Shown here: one piece after another, positions 26,949-36,284 of the stretch | How positions within the stretch are numbered: the first letter of the stretch is position 1 | Layout of the letters: every line of letters starts with the position of its first letter | Translations under genes and position numbers: made by a program | Notes under the pieces: generated by a model | Told to the model about the DNA's origin: nothing | What the model saw: only the letters and a program-made list of their open reading frames with translations | Databases searched by the model: none | Assembly: GCF_024138675.1 (NCBI RefSeq) | Contig: NZ_CP090959.1 | Span: 2,449,501-2,513,500 of the forward strand | DNA: 64,000 bases | Reading direction: 5' to 3' | From: Simiduia sp. 21SJ11W-1 | Lineage (GTDB): Bacteria; Pseudomonadota; Gammaproteobacteria; Pseudomonadales; Cellvibrionaceae

Positions 26949-27140
26949 GACAACTCCTTAAATCATTAGGTGGCGTGGTGCCACTCGGGAATAAACGTGC
27001 AGCAGTATACTCTTCTTGCTGCCGCCTTATAAAGGCAATAACTGCAGCCTTGGTCGCAAAAAAACGGGGCGATTACTGGTTTACGGGGTTAAACGGCACT
27101 ATGCTCGCCGCTTACTGGAATCGCTTTGGAAGATAATCCC

Positions 27141-27587
27141 ATGTTGAACCTGAACCCAGCCTTACAACTGGCCATTACCGCCTGCTTTAGTGCGGCTCTT
27201 CTCATTGGCTGCCAGGGTTATGAAGTGAGCGTTAACGAGCGCAAGGTGTATACACCCGCCCCGCTATTTACAGATTTTAACCTGCCCGATCGCAACCTCC
27301 AGCGCTGCCTGGATCAAACCATTGCCGACCAAAAGGCCACAGCGGCGGTGCAGGTGAAAACGCTCAACTGCTCGAATGCAGGTATTGCGAGCCTTGCAGG
27401 CCTTGAGGTGTTCACGGGGCTTGAGTCTATTAATCTTGCCGACAACCGGCTCGGCCAAACGCCGGAGCTGTTGCAGTTAATGAAGTTAACCTATGTGGAT
27501 GTACGCGGAAACCCGGCGCTGCAATGTGCGGAGGTCATGCAATTACCCGACGAGATTACGCGCAAACTGCCCGAACACTGCCGCTAG
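27141..27587 (+). CDS. Leucine-rich-repeat lipoprotein
   Basis: 148 residues. The lipobox LIGC gives a lipidated Cys at about position 24. After a polar linker come about two leucine-rich repeats (LAGLEVFTGLESINLADNRL and LQLMKLTYVDVRGNP) capped by two cysteines (LQCAEV, EHCR). LRRs are usually protein-binding; partner unknown. The start at 27141 is preferred over 27126 because GGAAG sits upstream of it. It is divergent from the OmpA lipoprotein and convergent with the PilZ gene. Confidence 0.75.
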   Translation: MLNLNPALQLAITACFSAALLIGCQGYEVSVNERKVYTPAPLFTDFNLPDRNLQRCLDQTIADQKATAAVQVKTLNCSNAGIASLAGLEVFTGLESINLADNRLGQTPELLQLMKLTYVDVRGNPALQCAEVMQLPDEITRKLPEHCR

Positions 27588-27621
27588 CTAAACACCAGCA
27601 AAAGCGCTTAGCCCTGCCGGG

Positions 27622-27894
27622 CTACCTCGGGCAGAACATCAATCCTACGGTGCTTTTGTTCTGGTGCATGATTTTCATGGCCACAGGCTCGTCGTTTACC
27701 TGGCCTGCGATTTTACGAAACACCACTAACACCTGGGTGCCCGGTGGCGGGACCAACTCGGTTTCCAGCTGCACAGACGCCCCACCATCGGATATATCGC
27801 GGGTATAGCCCACCAGCGTGCCAAAGGCCGGATGGGTCATTTCTACGCGAATGGAAGTGGCCTGGCGGGCATACCTGCGTCTATCTGCGTCCAC
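27622..27894 (-). CDS. PilZ-domain c-di-GMP-binding protein
   Basis: 90 residues, a single PilZ domain. RRRYAR at the N-terminus supplies the RxxxR motif and DISDGGASV the D/NxSxxG motif, so c-di-GMP binding is expected. No other domain is present; such small PilZ proteins act as adaptors for motility, exopolysaccharide or other outputs. The start is GTG at 27894 behind AAGGAGTAACAC. Confidence 0.88.
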   Translation of the reverse strand: MDADRRRYARQATSIRVEMTHPAFGTLVGYTRDISDGGASVQLETELVPPPGTQVLVVFRKIAGQVNDEPVAMKIMHQNKSTVGLMFCPR

Positions 27895-28468
27895 GTGTTA
27901 CTCCTTGGGATTCATTATTTACACACCGCACGTTCAGGGCGATCTGTCCTGAAGTATAGGCACAGCCCCAGGCCCAGCCGGCGAAATATTCCCTAAATCC
28001 AGGGCAATAAACGGACAAAAGTGCTAAAACGCCAATTTTTTGCCAGACCACCCTGTGCACAACTCCATTAATCCACAATTTCTGTGGATAACTCTGTGTA
28101 TGAGATCTGAGAAACAGGCGCTATTGCCCATGTAATGGGGCACCTCTACAGATTGTTCAAAAAACAACCAAGCAAATAAATATCTATATTTTTCAACAAG
28201 TTAGATATGTCAATACAGAGCGCTGTGTTATTTTTCGACAGCCCCCATGGGCGCTGGCGCGAGACTTCGCAAGGGTGTGGAAACATCTGTCAGGTTAGAC
28301 AGGTTCAATTTAAAAAGTGCGTTAAGGAAGCACTAACTTAAGGGCTAAAGGCCTATTTTTTACTACCAAGCTGCATAAAAATTCTGTTTTTCTATGAAAA
28401 ACTTGTCTTAGCCGAAACAGGATTTGTCACAAAGCCTTTCTATACTCCGCGGGCTTTGCGGCAGGCAT
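27895..28468. other. Long structured non-coding region upstream of the PilZ gene
   Basis: About 570 bases with no convincing gene on either strand. It contains the DnaA-box cluster (28054-28103), an AT-rich stretch (about 28160-28210), an inverted repeat CTGTC-AGGTTA-GACAG near 28288, and a perfect palindrome GTTTTTC-TAT-GAAAAAC at 28386-28402. It must include the PilZ promoter. A small RNA running into the bidirectional terminator at 28469 is possible. Confidence 0.55.
28054..28103. promoter_or_regulatory. Cluster of DnaA-box-like 9-mers
   Basis: TGTGGATAA at 28083-28091 is a perfect DnaA box (TTATCCACA on the other strand). Around it are TAATCCACA at 28069-28077 (one mismatch), TGTGCACAA at 28054-28062 and TGTGTATGA at 28095-28103 (two mismatches each). 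An AT-rich stretch follows about 60 bp on. No dnaA, rpmH or gidA is near. Confidence 0.5.
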
Positions 28469-28497
28469 AAAAAAGCCGCGCTAGGCGCGGCTTTTTT
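28469..28497. terminator. Bidirectional terminator next to the peroxiredoxin gene
   Basis: A6-GCCGCGC-TAG-GCGCGGC-T6. On the minus strand it ends the peroxiredoxin transcript 15 bases after its stop. The equally good T run on the plus strand would end any rightward transcript from the non-coding region. Confidence 0.9.
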
Positions 28498-28511
28498 ATA
28501 GGGCTAAACGC

Positions 28512-29114
28512 TTACAGCTTGTCTGCGTTTTCTTTCAGGTAAGCCGCTACACCTTCAGGTGATGCAGTCATACCCTTGTCGCCGTCTTTCCAGCCGGCTG
28601 GGCACACTTCACCGTGCTCCTGGTGGAACGCCAGCGCGTCTACCATGCGGATCATTTCATCCACGTTACGGCCCAGTGGCAGATCGTTAACCACCTGGTG
28701 GCGCACCACACCTTCTTCATCGATCAGGAAAGAGCCGCGGAAAGCCACGCCGCCTTCGGATTCAACATCGTAATCTTTACAGATGCTGTGGGTGATGTCG
28801 GCCACCAGGGTGTAGCCCACAGGGCCAATACCGCCCTGATCTACCGGGGTGTTACGCCATGCGTTATGGCTGAAGTGTGAGTCGATAGACACACCAATCA
28901 CTTCAACATTGCGCTTTTTGAACTCCGCGATGCGGTGGTCGAATGCCAACAGCTCTGATGGGCATACGAATGTGAAGTCCAGTGGGTAGAAGAATACAAC
29001 GGCTTTCTTGCCTTTGATCGCTGCGGACAGGTTGTAGTCCTCAACAATTTCACCAGAGGCCAATACGGCGGCCGCGTTAAAGTCGGGGGCCTGCTTGCCT
29101 ACTAATACACCCAT
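28512..29114 (-). CDS. Typical 2-Cys peroxiredoxin (AhpC/Prx1 type)
   Basis: 200 residues; reduces hydrogen and organic peroxides. The peroxidatic Cys is in DFTFVCPSE, the resolving Cys in HGEVCPAGWKDGDKGM, and the GG-x-G loop is GIGPVGYTLV. Length and C-terminus match eukaryotic-type Prx1/thioredoxin-dependent enzymes found beside E. coli-type AhpC. AAGGAGATAGAC fixes the start at 29114. It is divergent from the iron-regulated bfd gene across 281 bp, linking peroxide and iron defence by position. Confidence 0.92.
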   Translation of the reverse strand: MGVLVGKQAPDFNAAAVLASGEIVEDYNLSAAIKGKKAVVFFYPLDFTFVCPSELLAFDHRIAEFKKRNVEVIGVSIDSHFSHNAWRNTPVDQGGIGPVGYTLVADITHSICKDYDVESEGGVAFRGSFLIDEEGVVRHQVVNDLPLGRNVDEMIRMVDALAFHQEHGEVCPAGWKDGDKGMTASPEGVAAYLKENADKL

Positions 29115-29333
29115 GTCTATCTCCTTGCTTTGCAATTTAGGGTCGAGTTTTGTTTGGAAATGCCAAAGCCTGGGCGCTGGCATCTGTTGCGGGCTAAGGC
29201 CCACATTGATTCGGGGCACCATCTTACCCGCGCCGCCAAACCGATGTAATTGAATCTGTATATGGCACCAATAGCGTTCATTTCAATGGCGGCCGAACAA
29301 AAAGTTATAAATAAGAATTGTTCCCATGAAGTA

Positions 29334-29361
29334 TTGACAATAATTCTCATTACCGTAAACT
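29334..29361 (+). promoter_or_regulatory. bfd promoter overlapped by a Fur box
   Basis: TTGACA (29334-29339), 16-base spacer, TAAACT (29356-29361). The 19 bases 29336-29354 match the Fur consensus GATAATGATAATCATTATC at 14 positions. Fur bound here would cover the -35 and spacer, so bfd should be repressed when iron is plentiful. Confidence 0.75.
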
Positions 29362-29395
29362 TCTTGCCTATCAAGTAAACACTCGCGGAAGCACC

Positions 29396-29602
29396 ATGTA
29401 CGTTTGTATTTGCAAAGGCATCACAGATTCTCAAATTACCGATGCAGTGGCCGAGGGCGCCACTAACCTGCGCCAGGTGCGCAAGGCATTGGGCGTGGCC
29501 AGCCAGTGTGGCAAATGCGGTGTATTGGCCCAGGAAATCATTGATGAAACCCTGCAGATGCACACCGCCTGCGACAACCCGCTGTTCTATACCGCCGCCT
29601 GA
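29396..29602 (+). CDS. bfd: Bacterioferritin-associated ferredoxin
   Basis: 68 residues. The four [2Fe-2S] cysteines are Cys4, Cys6, Cys38 and Cys41 (YVCICKG and SQCGKCG), the Bfd pattern. Bfd reduces the heme of bacterioferritin to release stored iron. A Fur box over its promoter agrees with expression under iron starvation. bfr lies 163 bases downstream and may be read through or transcribed separately. Confidence 0.95.
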   Translation: MYVCICKGITDSQITDAVAEGATNLRQVRKALGVASQCGKCGVLAQEIIDETLQMHTACDNPLFYTAA

Positions 29603-29765
29603 GGCCATAAAGCGTAGTGAAAATTGCTCACATTCGCTCTTAGCTTATCAACCGAAATCCATTTACCCCATTAAATTCAACAACTTACCGCACCTATCCC
29701 CTTGACACCCCAAAGCCTCGGGCACACACTTGTGGAACATCTAACCGCGAGCAAACGGAGCCCCT

Positions 29766-30233
29766 ATGAAAGGCGACCCACAGGTAATTGCCCACCTAAA
29801 CAAAGTTTTAGGAAACGAACTCATTGCCATTAACCAGTATTTTTTGCATGCGCGCATGTACAAAGACTGGGGCCTGACGGAGCTGGGTGAAAAGGAATAT
29901 CACGAATCCATTGATGAAATGAAACACGCCGATCAGCTGATTGAGCGCATTTTATTTCTTGAAGGCATTCCCAACCTGCAAGACCTGGGCAAATTGCTGA
30001 TTGGTGAGAACGTACAAGAAATGCTCAAATGCGACCTGAAGCTGGAGCTTAAGGCCATCCCGGATTTGAAGGCGGGCATCAAGTACTGCGAATCAGTGCA
30101 AGACTACATCAGCCGCGACCTCTTCAAAGAGATTCTGGAATCCGAGGAAGAGCACGTAGACTGGCTGGAAACCCAGCTCGGCCTGATCGACCGCATTGGC
30201 CTTGAAAACTACCAGCAATCGCAAATGTCTTAA
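29766..30233 (+). CDS. bfr: Bacterioferritin
   Basis: 155 residues, four-helix bundle. All ferroxidase ligands are at the standard positions: Glu18, Glu51, His54, Glu94, Glu127, His130. The heme ligand Met52 is present. The protein assembles into a 24-mer that oxidises and stores iron, and it is the partner of the upstream Bfd. ACGGAGCCCCT precedes the ATG. It ends 9 bases from the convergent HIT gene. Confidence 0.96.
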   Translation: MKGDPQVIAHLNKVLGNELIAINQYFLHARMYKDWGLTELGEKEYHESIDEMKHADQLIERILFLEGIPNLQDLGKLLIGENVQEMLKCDLKLELKAIPDLKAGIKYCESVQDYISRDLFKEILESEEEHVDWLETQLGLIDRIGLENYQQSQMS

Positions 30234-30242
30234 GCCCGCGGG

Positions 30243-30668
30243 CTATTCGGCGGGGGTAAACCCCTCGCCTACCAACGCACTCACAAGCTTATCGCGCCGC
30301 TTGTTAAGGGCCGCATCCTCATAGCCCAGAGCAGGCACACGGCCCCAAATCGGGCCGGGCCAGGCGGCATCATCCTCAAAGCGCGCCACATGGTGCATAT
30401 GCAGCTGGGGCACCATGTTGCCAAGGGCTGCCACGTTGATCTTTTTCGGGTCGAACACGCTTACCATCACCTCCGCCAGCCGGCAGGATTCATCCATTAG
30501 CAGATGCCGATCTTGCTCGCTTAGATGGTGGATTTCAGTGACATTGGCGCGCTCGGGGATCAGCAGGCACCAGGGGTAATTGGCGTCCAGCGACAGGCGC
30601 ACCTGACATAAACGCATACGGCCCAGTAATAATGAATCCTGCGCCAACTGTGGATGAAGGGAAAACAT
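30243..30668 (-). CDS. HIT-domain nucleotide hydrolase
   Basis: 141 residues. The histidine-triad region reads VPQLHMHHVARF, the HxHH variant found in a diadenosine-polyphosphate-hydrolase-like branch, followed by DDAAWPGPIWG. Probable nucleoside phosphoramidase or ApnA hydrolase; substrate not determinable. ATG 30668 is chosen because GAGGTTGGCT precedes it and leaves room for the divergent proS promoter. Longer in-frame starts would run into that region. Confidence 0.85.
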   Translation of the reverse strand: MFSLHPQLAQDSLLLGRMRLCQVRLSLDANYPWCLLIPERANVTEIHHLSEQDRHLLMDESCRLAEVMVSVFDPKKINVAALGNMVPQLHMHHVARFEDDAAWPGPIWGRVPALGYEDAALNKRRDKLVSALVGEGFTPAE

Positions 30669-30747
30669 AGCCAACCTCATTGTACCTACCTGCATTCGCC
30701 CCTTAGAATAGCCCGTTTGAACTTTTCGAGCTATTAAAGAGAGCAAC

Positions 30748-32484
30748 ATGCGCGCGAGCCGTTTCCTTATTGCCACCCTCAAAGAAACCCCCAATGATGC
30801 CGAGGTAATCAGCCATCAGCTGATGATGCGTGCGGGCATGATCCGCAAGTTGGCCTCGGGCCTTTATACCTGGCTGCCGCTGGGTTTGCGGGTACTGCGT
30901 AAAGTAGAGGCCATCGTGCGCGAAGAGATGAACAGCGCCGGCGCGCAAGAGTTGCTCATGCCCGTGGTGCAGCCTGCCGAGCTATGGGAAGAATCCGGCC
31001 GCTGGCAGCAGTACGGCCCGGAATTGCTGCGCGTGAAAGATCGCCACGATCGCGCCTTCTGCCTGGGCCCCACCCATGAAGAAGTGATCACCGACATGGT
31101 GCGCAACGAAATCAGCTCCTACAAGCAATTGCCCGCCAGCTACTACCAGATTCAAACCAAATTCCGCGACGAGATCCGCCCGCGCTTTGGTGTGATGCGC
31201 TCGCGCGAATTTATCATGAAAGATGCCTACTCCTTCCATGCCAGCGACGCCTGCCTGCAGGCCACTTACGATGTGATGCATCAGGCCTACTGCAATATTT
31301 TCGACCGCATTGGCCTTGAATACCGCCCGGTACTGGCAGATACGGGCTCCATAGGCGGCGCCTTTTCACACGAATTCCACGTGCTGGCCGCCAGCGGTGA
31401 AGATGCCATTGTTTTCAGTGATGGTTCAGATTACGCCGCCAATATGGAAAAGGCCGAAGCCCTTGCACCCGCCGGCGAACGGGCTCTGGCGGCCCAAACA
31501 CTTACCAAAGTGGCCACCCCGGGCGTGGGCACCATTGAAGAGGTGTGCGCCCAGCTTGGGCTGCCCGCCGCCGGCACTGTTAAAACCTTGATCGTGCTGG
31601 GTGAAGCACCCGAGGAAGGCGCGGCCCAACCACTGGTGGCACTGGTGGTGCGCGGTGATCACGAGCTCAATGAAATCAAAGCGGAAAAACTTGAGGGCGT
31701 CGCCAGCCCGCTCACCTTTGCGCCCGAAGAGCGCATTAAAGCCGAGCTTGGCGCATCTGTGGGTTCACTGGGCCCGGTGAACCTGGCCATTACTACCATT
31801 GTAGACAGAAGCGCCGCCCACCTAGCCGACTTCGCTTGCGGCGCCAATGAAGATGGCCACCACTTTACCGGTGCCAACTGGGAGCGCGACGCCAAAATTA
31901 CCCGCGTGGAAGATATCCGCAACGTGGTAGCCGGCGACCCAAGCCCAGACGGCAAAGGCACCCTTGGTATCAAACGCGGCATCGAAGTGGGCCATATTTT
32001 CCAGTTGGGCACCAAATATTCCAAAGCACTGAACGCCACTGTACTGAATGAAAACGGCAAGGCCGAAGTGATGACCATGGGCTGCTACGGCATTGGTATT
32101 ACCCGCGTGGTGGCCGCCGCCATTGAGCAAAATCACGACGACAACGGCATCATCTGGCCCAATGCCATTGCGCCCTTCCAGGTGGCACTGATCCCTATCA
32201 ACATCAACAAATCAGATGCCGTGCGCCTGGCGTCTGAGCAATTGTATGCAGACCTTTTAAACGCAGGCATTGATGTTTTGTACATGGATGAAGACAAAGC
32301 CCGCCTGGGCGTGATGCTTGCCAACGCTGAACTGATGGGCATTCCGCACCGGGTCGTTGTGGGTGATCGCGGCCTTGAAAACGGCGAGGTGGAATACAAG
32401 GGGCGCACCGACACCGAAAGCCGCCAGATCCCCTTGGCAGGCACCATTACCCACCTGCAAAGCGTATTGACACACCTGGGTTAA
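30748..32484 (+). CDS. proS: Prolyl-tRNA synthetase
   Basis: 578 residues, bacterial-type ProRS with an editing (INS) domain between class II motifs 2 and 3. Motif 1 lies around [21 protein letters not shown], motif 2 in [21 protein letters not shown], motif 3 in [14 protein letters not shown]; the INS domain spans about 225-405, and the anticodon-binding domain is C-terminal. Normal length. GAGAGCAAC precedes the ATG. Confidence 0.97.
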   Translation: MRASRFLIATLKETPNDAEVISHQLMMRAGMIRKLASGLYTWLPLGLRVLRKVEAIVREEMNSAGAQELLMPVVQPAELWEESGRWQQYGPELLRVKDRHDRAFCLGPTHEEVITDMVRNEISSYKQLPASYYQIQTKFRDEIRPRFGVMRSREFIMKDAYSFHASDACLQATYDVMHQAYCNIFDRIGLEYRPVLADTGSIGGAFSHEFHVLAASGEDAIVFSDGSDYAANMEKAEALAPAGERALAAQTLTKVATPGVGTIEEVCAQLGLPAAGTVKTLIVLGEAPEEGAAQPLVALVVRGDHELNEIKAEKLEGVASPLTFAPEERIKAELGASVGSLGPVNLAITTIVDRSAAHLADFACGANEDGHHFTGANWERDAKITRVEDIRNVVAGDPSPDGKGTLGIKRGIEVGHIFQLGTKYSKALNATVLNENGKAEVMTMGCYGIGITRVVAAAIEQNHDDNGIIWPNAIAPFQVALIPININKSDAVRLASEQLYADLLNAGIDVLYMDEDKARLGVMLANAELMGIPHRVVVGDRGLENGEVEYKGRTDTESRQIPLAGTITHLQSVLTHLG

Positions 32485-32492
32485 CCCACAGA

Positions 32493-33071
32493 GTGAACAG
32501 GCATTTTTCGCACAGGTTTTGTTGGTTGTTGTTGGCGTGGGCCCTTTGGCCTGCGCTGGCATTTGCACAACCCAAACCTGCTGAAGTGGATGATGAGCTG
32601 CGCAAGCTGTTGCTCAACGCCGTGCAAGCGGCCGACAGCTTTACAGATCGCTTCGATGCAGAAGCCTGGCTAATGCTCCAATCTGGCCGGCTTAAACGTT
32701 TCGTAAAAGAGCCCGAAAAGCGCCTGCACATTTTGCGCGCCGTACACAGCGAGGCCAAGCGCGCGGGCTTGCAACCTGAGCTGGTACTTGCAGTAATAGA
32801 GGTTGAAAGTGCGTTTAACCGCTTTGCGGTTTCGCGGGTGGGCGCCCAGGGGATGATGCAAATCATGCCCTTCTGGAAACTGGAAATCGGCCGCCCGGAC
32901 GACAATCTCATCGATATGCACACCAACCTGCGCTACGGCTGCACCATTCTCAAGCACTACCTCAAGCGTTCAGACGGCCACTGGGCCGATGCCTTGGCAC
33001 GCTACAACGGCTCATACGGCCAGTATTGGTACCCCGAGCGGGTAATGAATGCGTGGGAGCGCTGGCGCTAG
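32493..33071 (+). CDS. Lytic transglycosylase, SLT domain
   Basis: 192 residues: signal peptide (cleavage near AFAQP), a helical region, then a lysozyme-like SLT domain with catalytic Glu105 (VIEVESAFN), GAQGMMQIMPFW, NLRYGCTILKHYL and ALARYNGS. It should cleave peptidoglycan glycan strands to 1,6-anhydro ends in the periplasm. The start is GTG at 32493, eight bases after proS stops; no strong RBS, so translation may be coupled. Its last four bases overlap the convergent BLUF gene. Confidence 0.88.
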   Translation: MNRHFSHRFCWLLLAWALWPALAFAQPKPAEVDDELRKLLLNAVQAADSFTDRFDAEAWLMLQSGRLKRFVKEPEKRLHILRAVHSEAKRAGLQPELVLAVIEVESAFNRFAVSRVGAQGMMQIMPFWKLEIGRPDDNLIDMHTNLRYGCTILKHYLKRSDGHWADALARYNGSYGQYWYPERVMNAWERWR

Positions 33072-33526
33072 GCAGAAACCTCGCCAAAACGGATTTCCGG
33101 ATGTTTGATTAACCGGCGCACCCAGTTGGCCACTTCGAGGGCGTTGGGCTTTTCATTGGCAAGGTAACAGTCGCGAAAGCGGTGTAAATCTTCGCTTTTA
33201 AGCTCAGGCTTTACATCCAGTGTGAAAATATCCATGTTCCATTCGCCAAAGGCACGCTTACTGATGGGTTCATCCATCAAAATAGACACATTGGTGTGGC
33301 GCGCATCGCGACTAATTGAGGCCAGCAGCGTGTCCAGATCTTCGCGGTAACCTTCAAGTAACTGAATAAAATGACCGCCGTCTACCAGCAGCACGCCAGT
33401 GATATTCAAGTGGCGGTTGCGCTGCTTGGCGGTGCGCTCTATATCAATCAGCCCCTGTACCATCTGCTCGTTGTCTTGCGCCATGGGCGCACACACATCG
33501 CTTACGTACATCACAAAATTCAACAC
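33068..33526 (-). CDS. Stand-alone BLUF blue-light sensor
   Basis: 152 residues. BLUF domain (about 1-95) with the flavin-contact Tyr in FVMYVSD, Asn in HLNITGVLL, Gln in HFIQLLEG and the Trp/Met region in GEWNMDIF; a charged helical extension follows. It binds FAD and switches on blue light, passing the signal to an unknown partner. A GTG at 33526 has GGAG five bases upstream and is preferred to one at 33532. No effector domain is fused, and no EAL/GGDEF gene is adjacent. Confidence 0.88.
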   Translation of the reverse strand: MLNFVMYVSDVCAPMAQDNEQMVQGLIDIERTAKQRNRHLNITGVLLVDGGHFIQLLEGYREDLDTLLASISRDARHTNVSILMDEPISKRAFGEWNMDIFTLDVKPELKSEDLHRFRDCYLANEKPNALEVANWVRRLIKHPEIRFGEVSA

Positions 33527-33639
33527 GGGCACTCCCCCATTACAGGCCTTTTCGTGCCCTCAGAGCTCACAGGCAGCTAGCTGACACTTGGGCACACACT
33601 GCTACCAGAATAGCAAAGCCTGGGGGTGTGCCCGGGTTT

Positions 33640-34926
33640 TTAGTGAAGCTTTAACCTGGGCCGCACTACCCGGCCGATTTTTTCACTGAGCGACAACAGA
33701 CCGGTGCGCAACCAACCGTGTAAGGCAATTTGGTGCATGCGGTAGAGCGAAATGTACATCAGCCGCGCCAGCCGCCCTTCAATCATCATGCTGCCGCGGG
33801 TGAGATTACCCATCAGGCTGCCCACCGTTGAATAGCGGCTCAGCGATACCAGCGAGCCGTGATCTTTATACACAAAGGCTTTCAAGGGCCGGCTTGCCAT
33901 AATGGCAAGGAGGTTGTCGTACACGCAGCTCGCCATCTGGTGCGCCGATTGCGCGCGCGGCGGCACATTTTTGCCATCGGCCATTGTACAGGCGGCACAA
34001 TCGCCCATAGCAAAAATGCGGAAGTCCTCGGTGGTTTGCAGGGTGGGCTTTACCACCAACTGGTTGATGCGATTGGTTTCAAGGCCTGCAATATTTGCGA
34101 GGAAATCCGGCGCCTTAATGCCCGCGGCCCACACCATCAGGTCGGCCTCCAGCAGCTCGCCCTCCGACGTGCGCAGCCCCTCGGCCTCAGCGGCCGCCAC
34201 CCGCGTGGCCACACGCACATTCACGCCTAGCTTCACAAGCTCGCGGTGGGCCTTGCCCGACAACCGCTCGGGCAGCGCCGGTAAAATGCGGGGGCCGGCC
34301 TCTACCAAACATACCTGCAAGCGCTCGCGGCTGATATTCGGCAAGCCGTAGGCGGATAACCATTGGGCTGCGTTATGAAGCTCCGCGGAGAGTTCCACCC
34401 CTGTGGCACCGGCGCCCACAATGGCAATGCGCAACAACGAGGCATCGCGGCTGGCATCCAGGCGCACAAAGCCATTTAACATGCGCTGGTGAAAGCGCTC
34501 GGCCTGGGCCGGGGCATCCAGAAAAATGCAGTGCTCGGCCACACCCGGTGTGCCGAAATCGTTGGTGGATGAGCCCAGCGCCAGCACCAGATAATCGTAT
34601 TCAATGGTGCGCTCACCCACCACTTCACGCCCGCGATCATCATTGATGGCCGCCAGGGTAATGGTGCGCGCTTGCCGGTTAACATCGGCCATGGCGCCTT
34701 GCTGAAACTGAAAGCCGTGGCGCCGGGCATGGGCGCGATAGCTTACCGCGTCTATGCCGGCATCGAGTACGCCGGTTGCCACTTCATGCAGCAGGGGCTT
34801 CCAGATATGGGTGGCGTTTTTATCCACCAGGGTAATGTTTGCGCGCTCAGGGCGACCCAATTTGCGGCCAAGGCGGGTAGCTAATTCCAGCCCACCCGCG
34901 CCACCGCCTACGATGACAATGTGCAT
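33640..34926 (-). CDS. ndh: Type II NADH dehydrogenase (NDH-2)
   Basis: 428 residues. The N-terminal FAD motif is [15 protein letters not shown] and the NAD motif is [29 protein letters not shown] and [10 protein letters not shown] follow. The C-terminus is basic and amphipathic, suited to peripheral membrane binding. It passes electrons from NADH to quinone without pumping protons. GGAG precedes the ATG at 34926. It follows avtA on the same strand with an 83-base gap. Confidence 0.9.
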   Translation of the reverse strand: MHIVIVGGGAGGLELATRLGRKLGRPERANITLVDKNATHIWKPLLHEVATGVLDAGIDAVSYRAHARRHGFQFQQGAMADVNRQARTITLAAINDDRGREVVGERTIEYDYLVLALGSSTNDFGTPGVAEHCIFLDAPAQAERFHQRMLNGFVRLDASRDASLLRIAIVGAGATGVELSAELHNAAQWLSAYGLPNISRERLQVCLVEAGPRILPALPERLSGKAHRELVKLGVNVRVATRVAAAEAEGLRTSEGELLEADLMVWAAGIKAPDFLANIAGLETNRINQLVVKPTLQTTEDFRIFAMGDCAACTMADGKNVPPRAQSAHQMASCVYDNLLAIMASRPLKAFVYKDHGSLVSLSRYSTVGSLMGNLTRGSMMIEGRLARLMYISLYRMHQIALHGWLRTGLLSLSEKIGRVVRPRLKLH

Positions 34927-35009
34927 GTTGAAAAACTCCAAAGGTGATATAAATCCGTTGGCCGCCGCGACTGCAACAAGCCTGAATTGGGTAGCATGGC
35001 AAGCCGGGA

Positions 35010-36266
35010 TTAGCCATGACTGTAGGCACGCTTCACTTCATCGCCGATGATGGCAAAGCCACGGGCGACGGTGTCGGCATCCTGGCCGTAATTCACGCGA
35101 ATGCACTCGTGCTGGTGCTGCCACTGGGCGCTCAGCCCCGGGAAAAAATGGTGGCCCGATACCACCAACACACCGCGCGCCTTCAAGCGCCTGTATAGCT
35201 CATCGCTGGAAATGGGAAGCTCTGGAAACCACAACCATAAAAACAACGCGCCCTCGGGCTTGTGGATTCGGGCAGGCGTGCCGGCCAGCGCGCTGCGACA
35301 CACCGCCAGCGCCTCGTTGACTTTTTGCTGGTAGTGCGGGCGCACATACCGCTCACAGAGGCTTATCAGCTCACCTGATTCAACCCACGGCTGCACCAGC
35401 GCCGGGCCGATATTGCCCGAGGCCAAATTCAACACGGCATTGGCATTGCTGAAGGCTTTAATCACTTCCTCGCGCGCCACCACAATGCCGGTACGCGCGC
35501 CGGGCAAGCCCAACTTGGAGAGGCTTAACAACAAAATGGTGTTGGGGTTCCAAAGCGGTGTGGCCTCGGTAAACAAAATATTGGGAAAGGGCGTACCGTA
35601 GGCATTGTCGATAATCAGCGGCACATTGGCTGCGCGTGCCAGTGCGTCGAGCTTGGCAAGCTCTGCGTCACTAATTACATTGCCGGTGGGATTTGTGGGC
35701 CGCGATACACACAAAGCCGCAGTATGTTCCGAAAGGCTGAGGGCTTCAAAATCCACATGGTATTTAAACAGGGCGCCATCCAGAAGCTCAATGGTAGGCC
35801 GGTTGCTGTGAAAAAAATCACCGCTTAAACCACTGTCGGCATAGCCTAAATACTCGGGCGCCATGGGCAGCTGAATGTGGCGCTGGCTGCCATCGGGCAT
35901 GCGGCCTGCAAACAAATTAAACAGCACAAAAAAGGCCGATTGGCTGCCGTTGGAGATGGCCAGATTATGGCGGCTAATGGGCCAGCCGCAGGTGTTGCTT
36001 AGCATTTCTGCCAAGGCATCCAAAAAGCGCGAATCGCCCTGAGGGGATTTATACACCCCGAGCGCACCAAAGGTTTGGTGCGGATCTTGTGCCATGGCCG
36101 CCAAGCGCTCGGCAAACAGTGCCTCCATGGCCGGAATACGGCTCGGATTTCCGCCGCCCATAAACAGCATGTCTGGGTTATCGTTCAACGCATTGCCCAG
36201 ATCATCCATCAAGGATGACGCGCCGGTTTGACCGGCAAATTTTTCCCCAAAGGCCGAGAGTTTCAT
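35010..36266 (-). CDS. avtA: Valine--pyruvate aminotransferase
   Basis: 418 residues, PLP fold type I aminotransferase. Seen: [28 protein letters not shown] (substrate/PLP contacts), DNAYGTPFP, and the Schiff-base Lys in [12 protein letters not shown]. The protein resembles AvtA (alanine-valine transaminase) in length and motif order. GAGGTGCT precedes the ATG. A LysR gene is 18 bases upstream on the same strand. Confidence 0.85.
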   Translation of the reverse strand: MKLSAFGEKFAGQTGASSLMDDLGNALNDNPDMLFMGGGNPSRIPAMEALFAERLAAMAQDPHQTFGALGVYKSPQGDSRFLDALAEMLSNTCGWPISRHNLAISNGSQSAFFVLFNLFAGRMPDGSQRHIQLPMAPEYLGYADSGLSGDFFHSNRPTIELLDGALFKYHVDFEALSLSEHTAALCVSRPTNPTGNVISDAELAKLDALARAANVPLIIDNAYGTPFPNILFTEATPLWNPNTILLLSLSKLGLPGARTGIVVAREEVIKAFSNANAVLNLASGNIGPALVQPWVESGELISLCERYVRPHYQQKVNEALAVCRSALAGTPARIHKPEGALFLWLWFPELPISSDELYRRLKARGVLVVSGHHFFPGLSAQWQHQHECIRVNYGQDADTVARGFAIIGDEVKRAYSHG

Positions 36267-36284
36267 AGCACCTCACTTATCGCG

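Noticed and set aside
28054-28103. Calling this region oriC outright
   Set aside because: Only four boxes, two of them weak, and none of the usual oriC neighbours; reported as a DnaA-box cluster instead.
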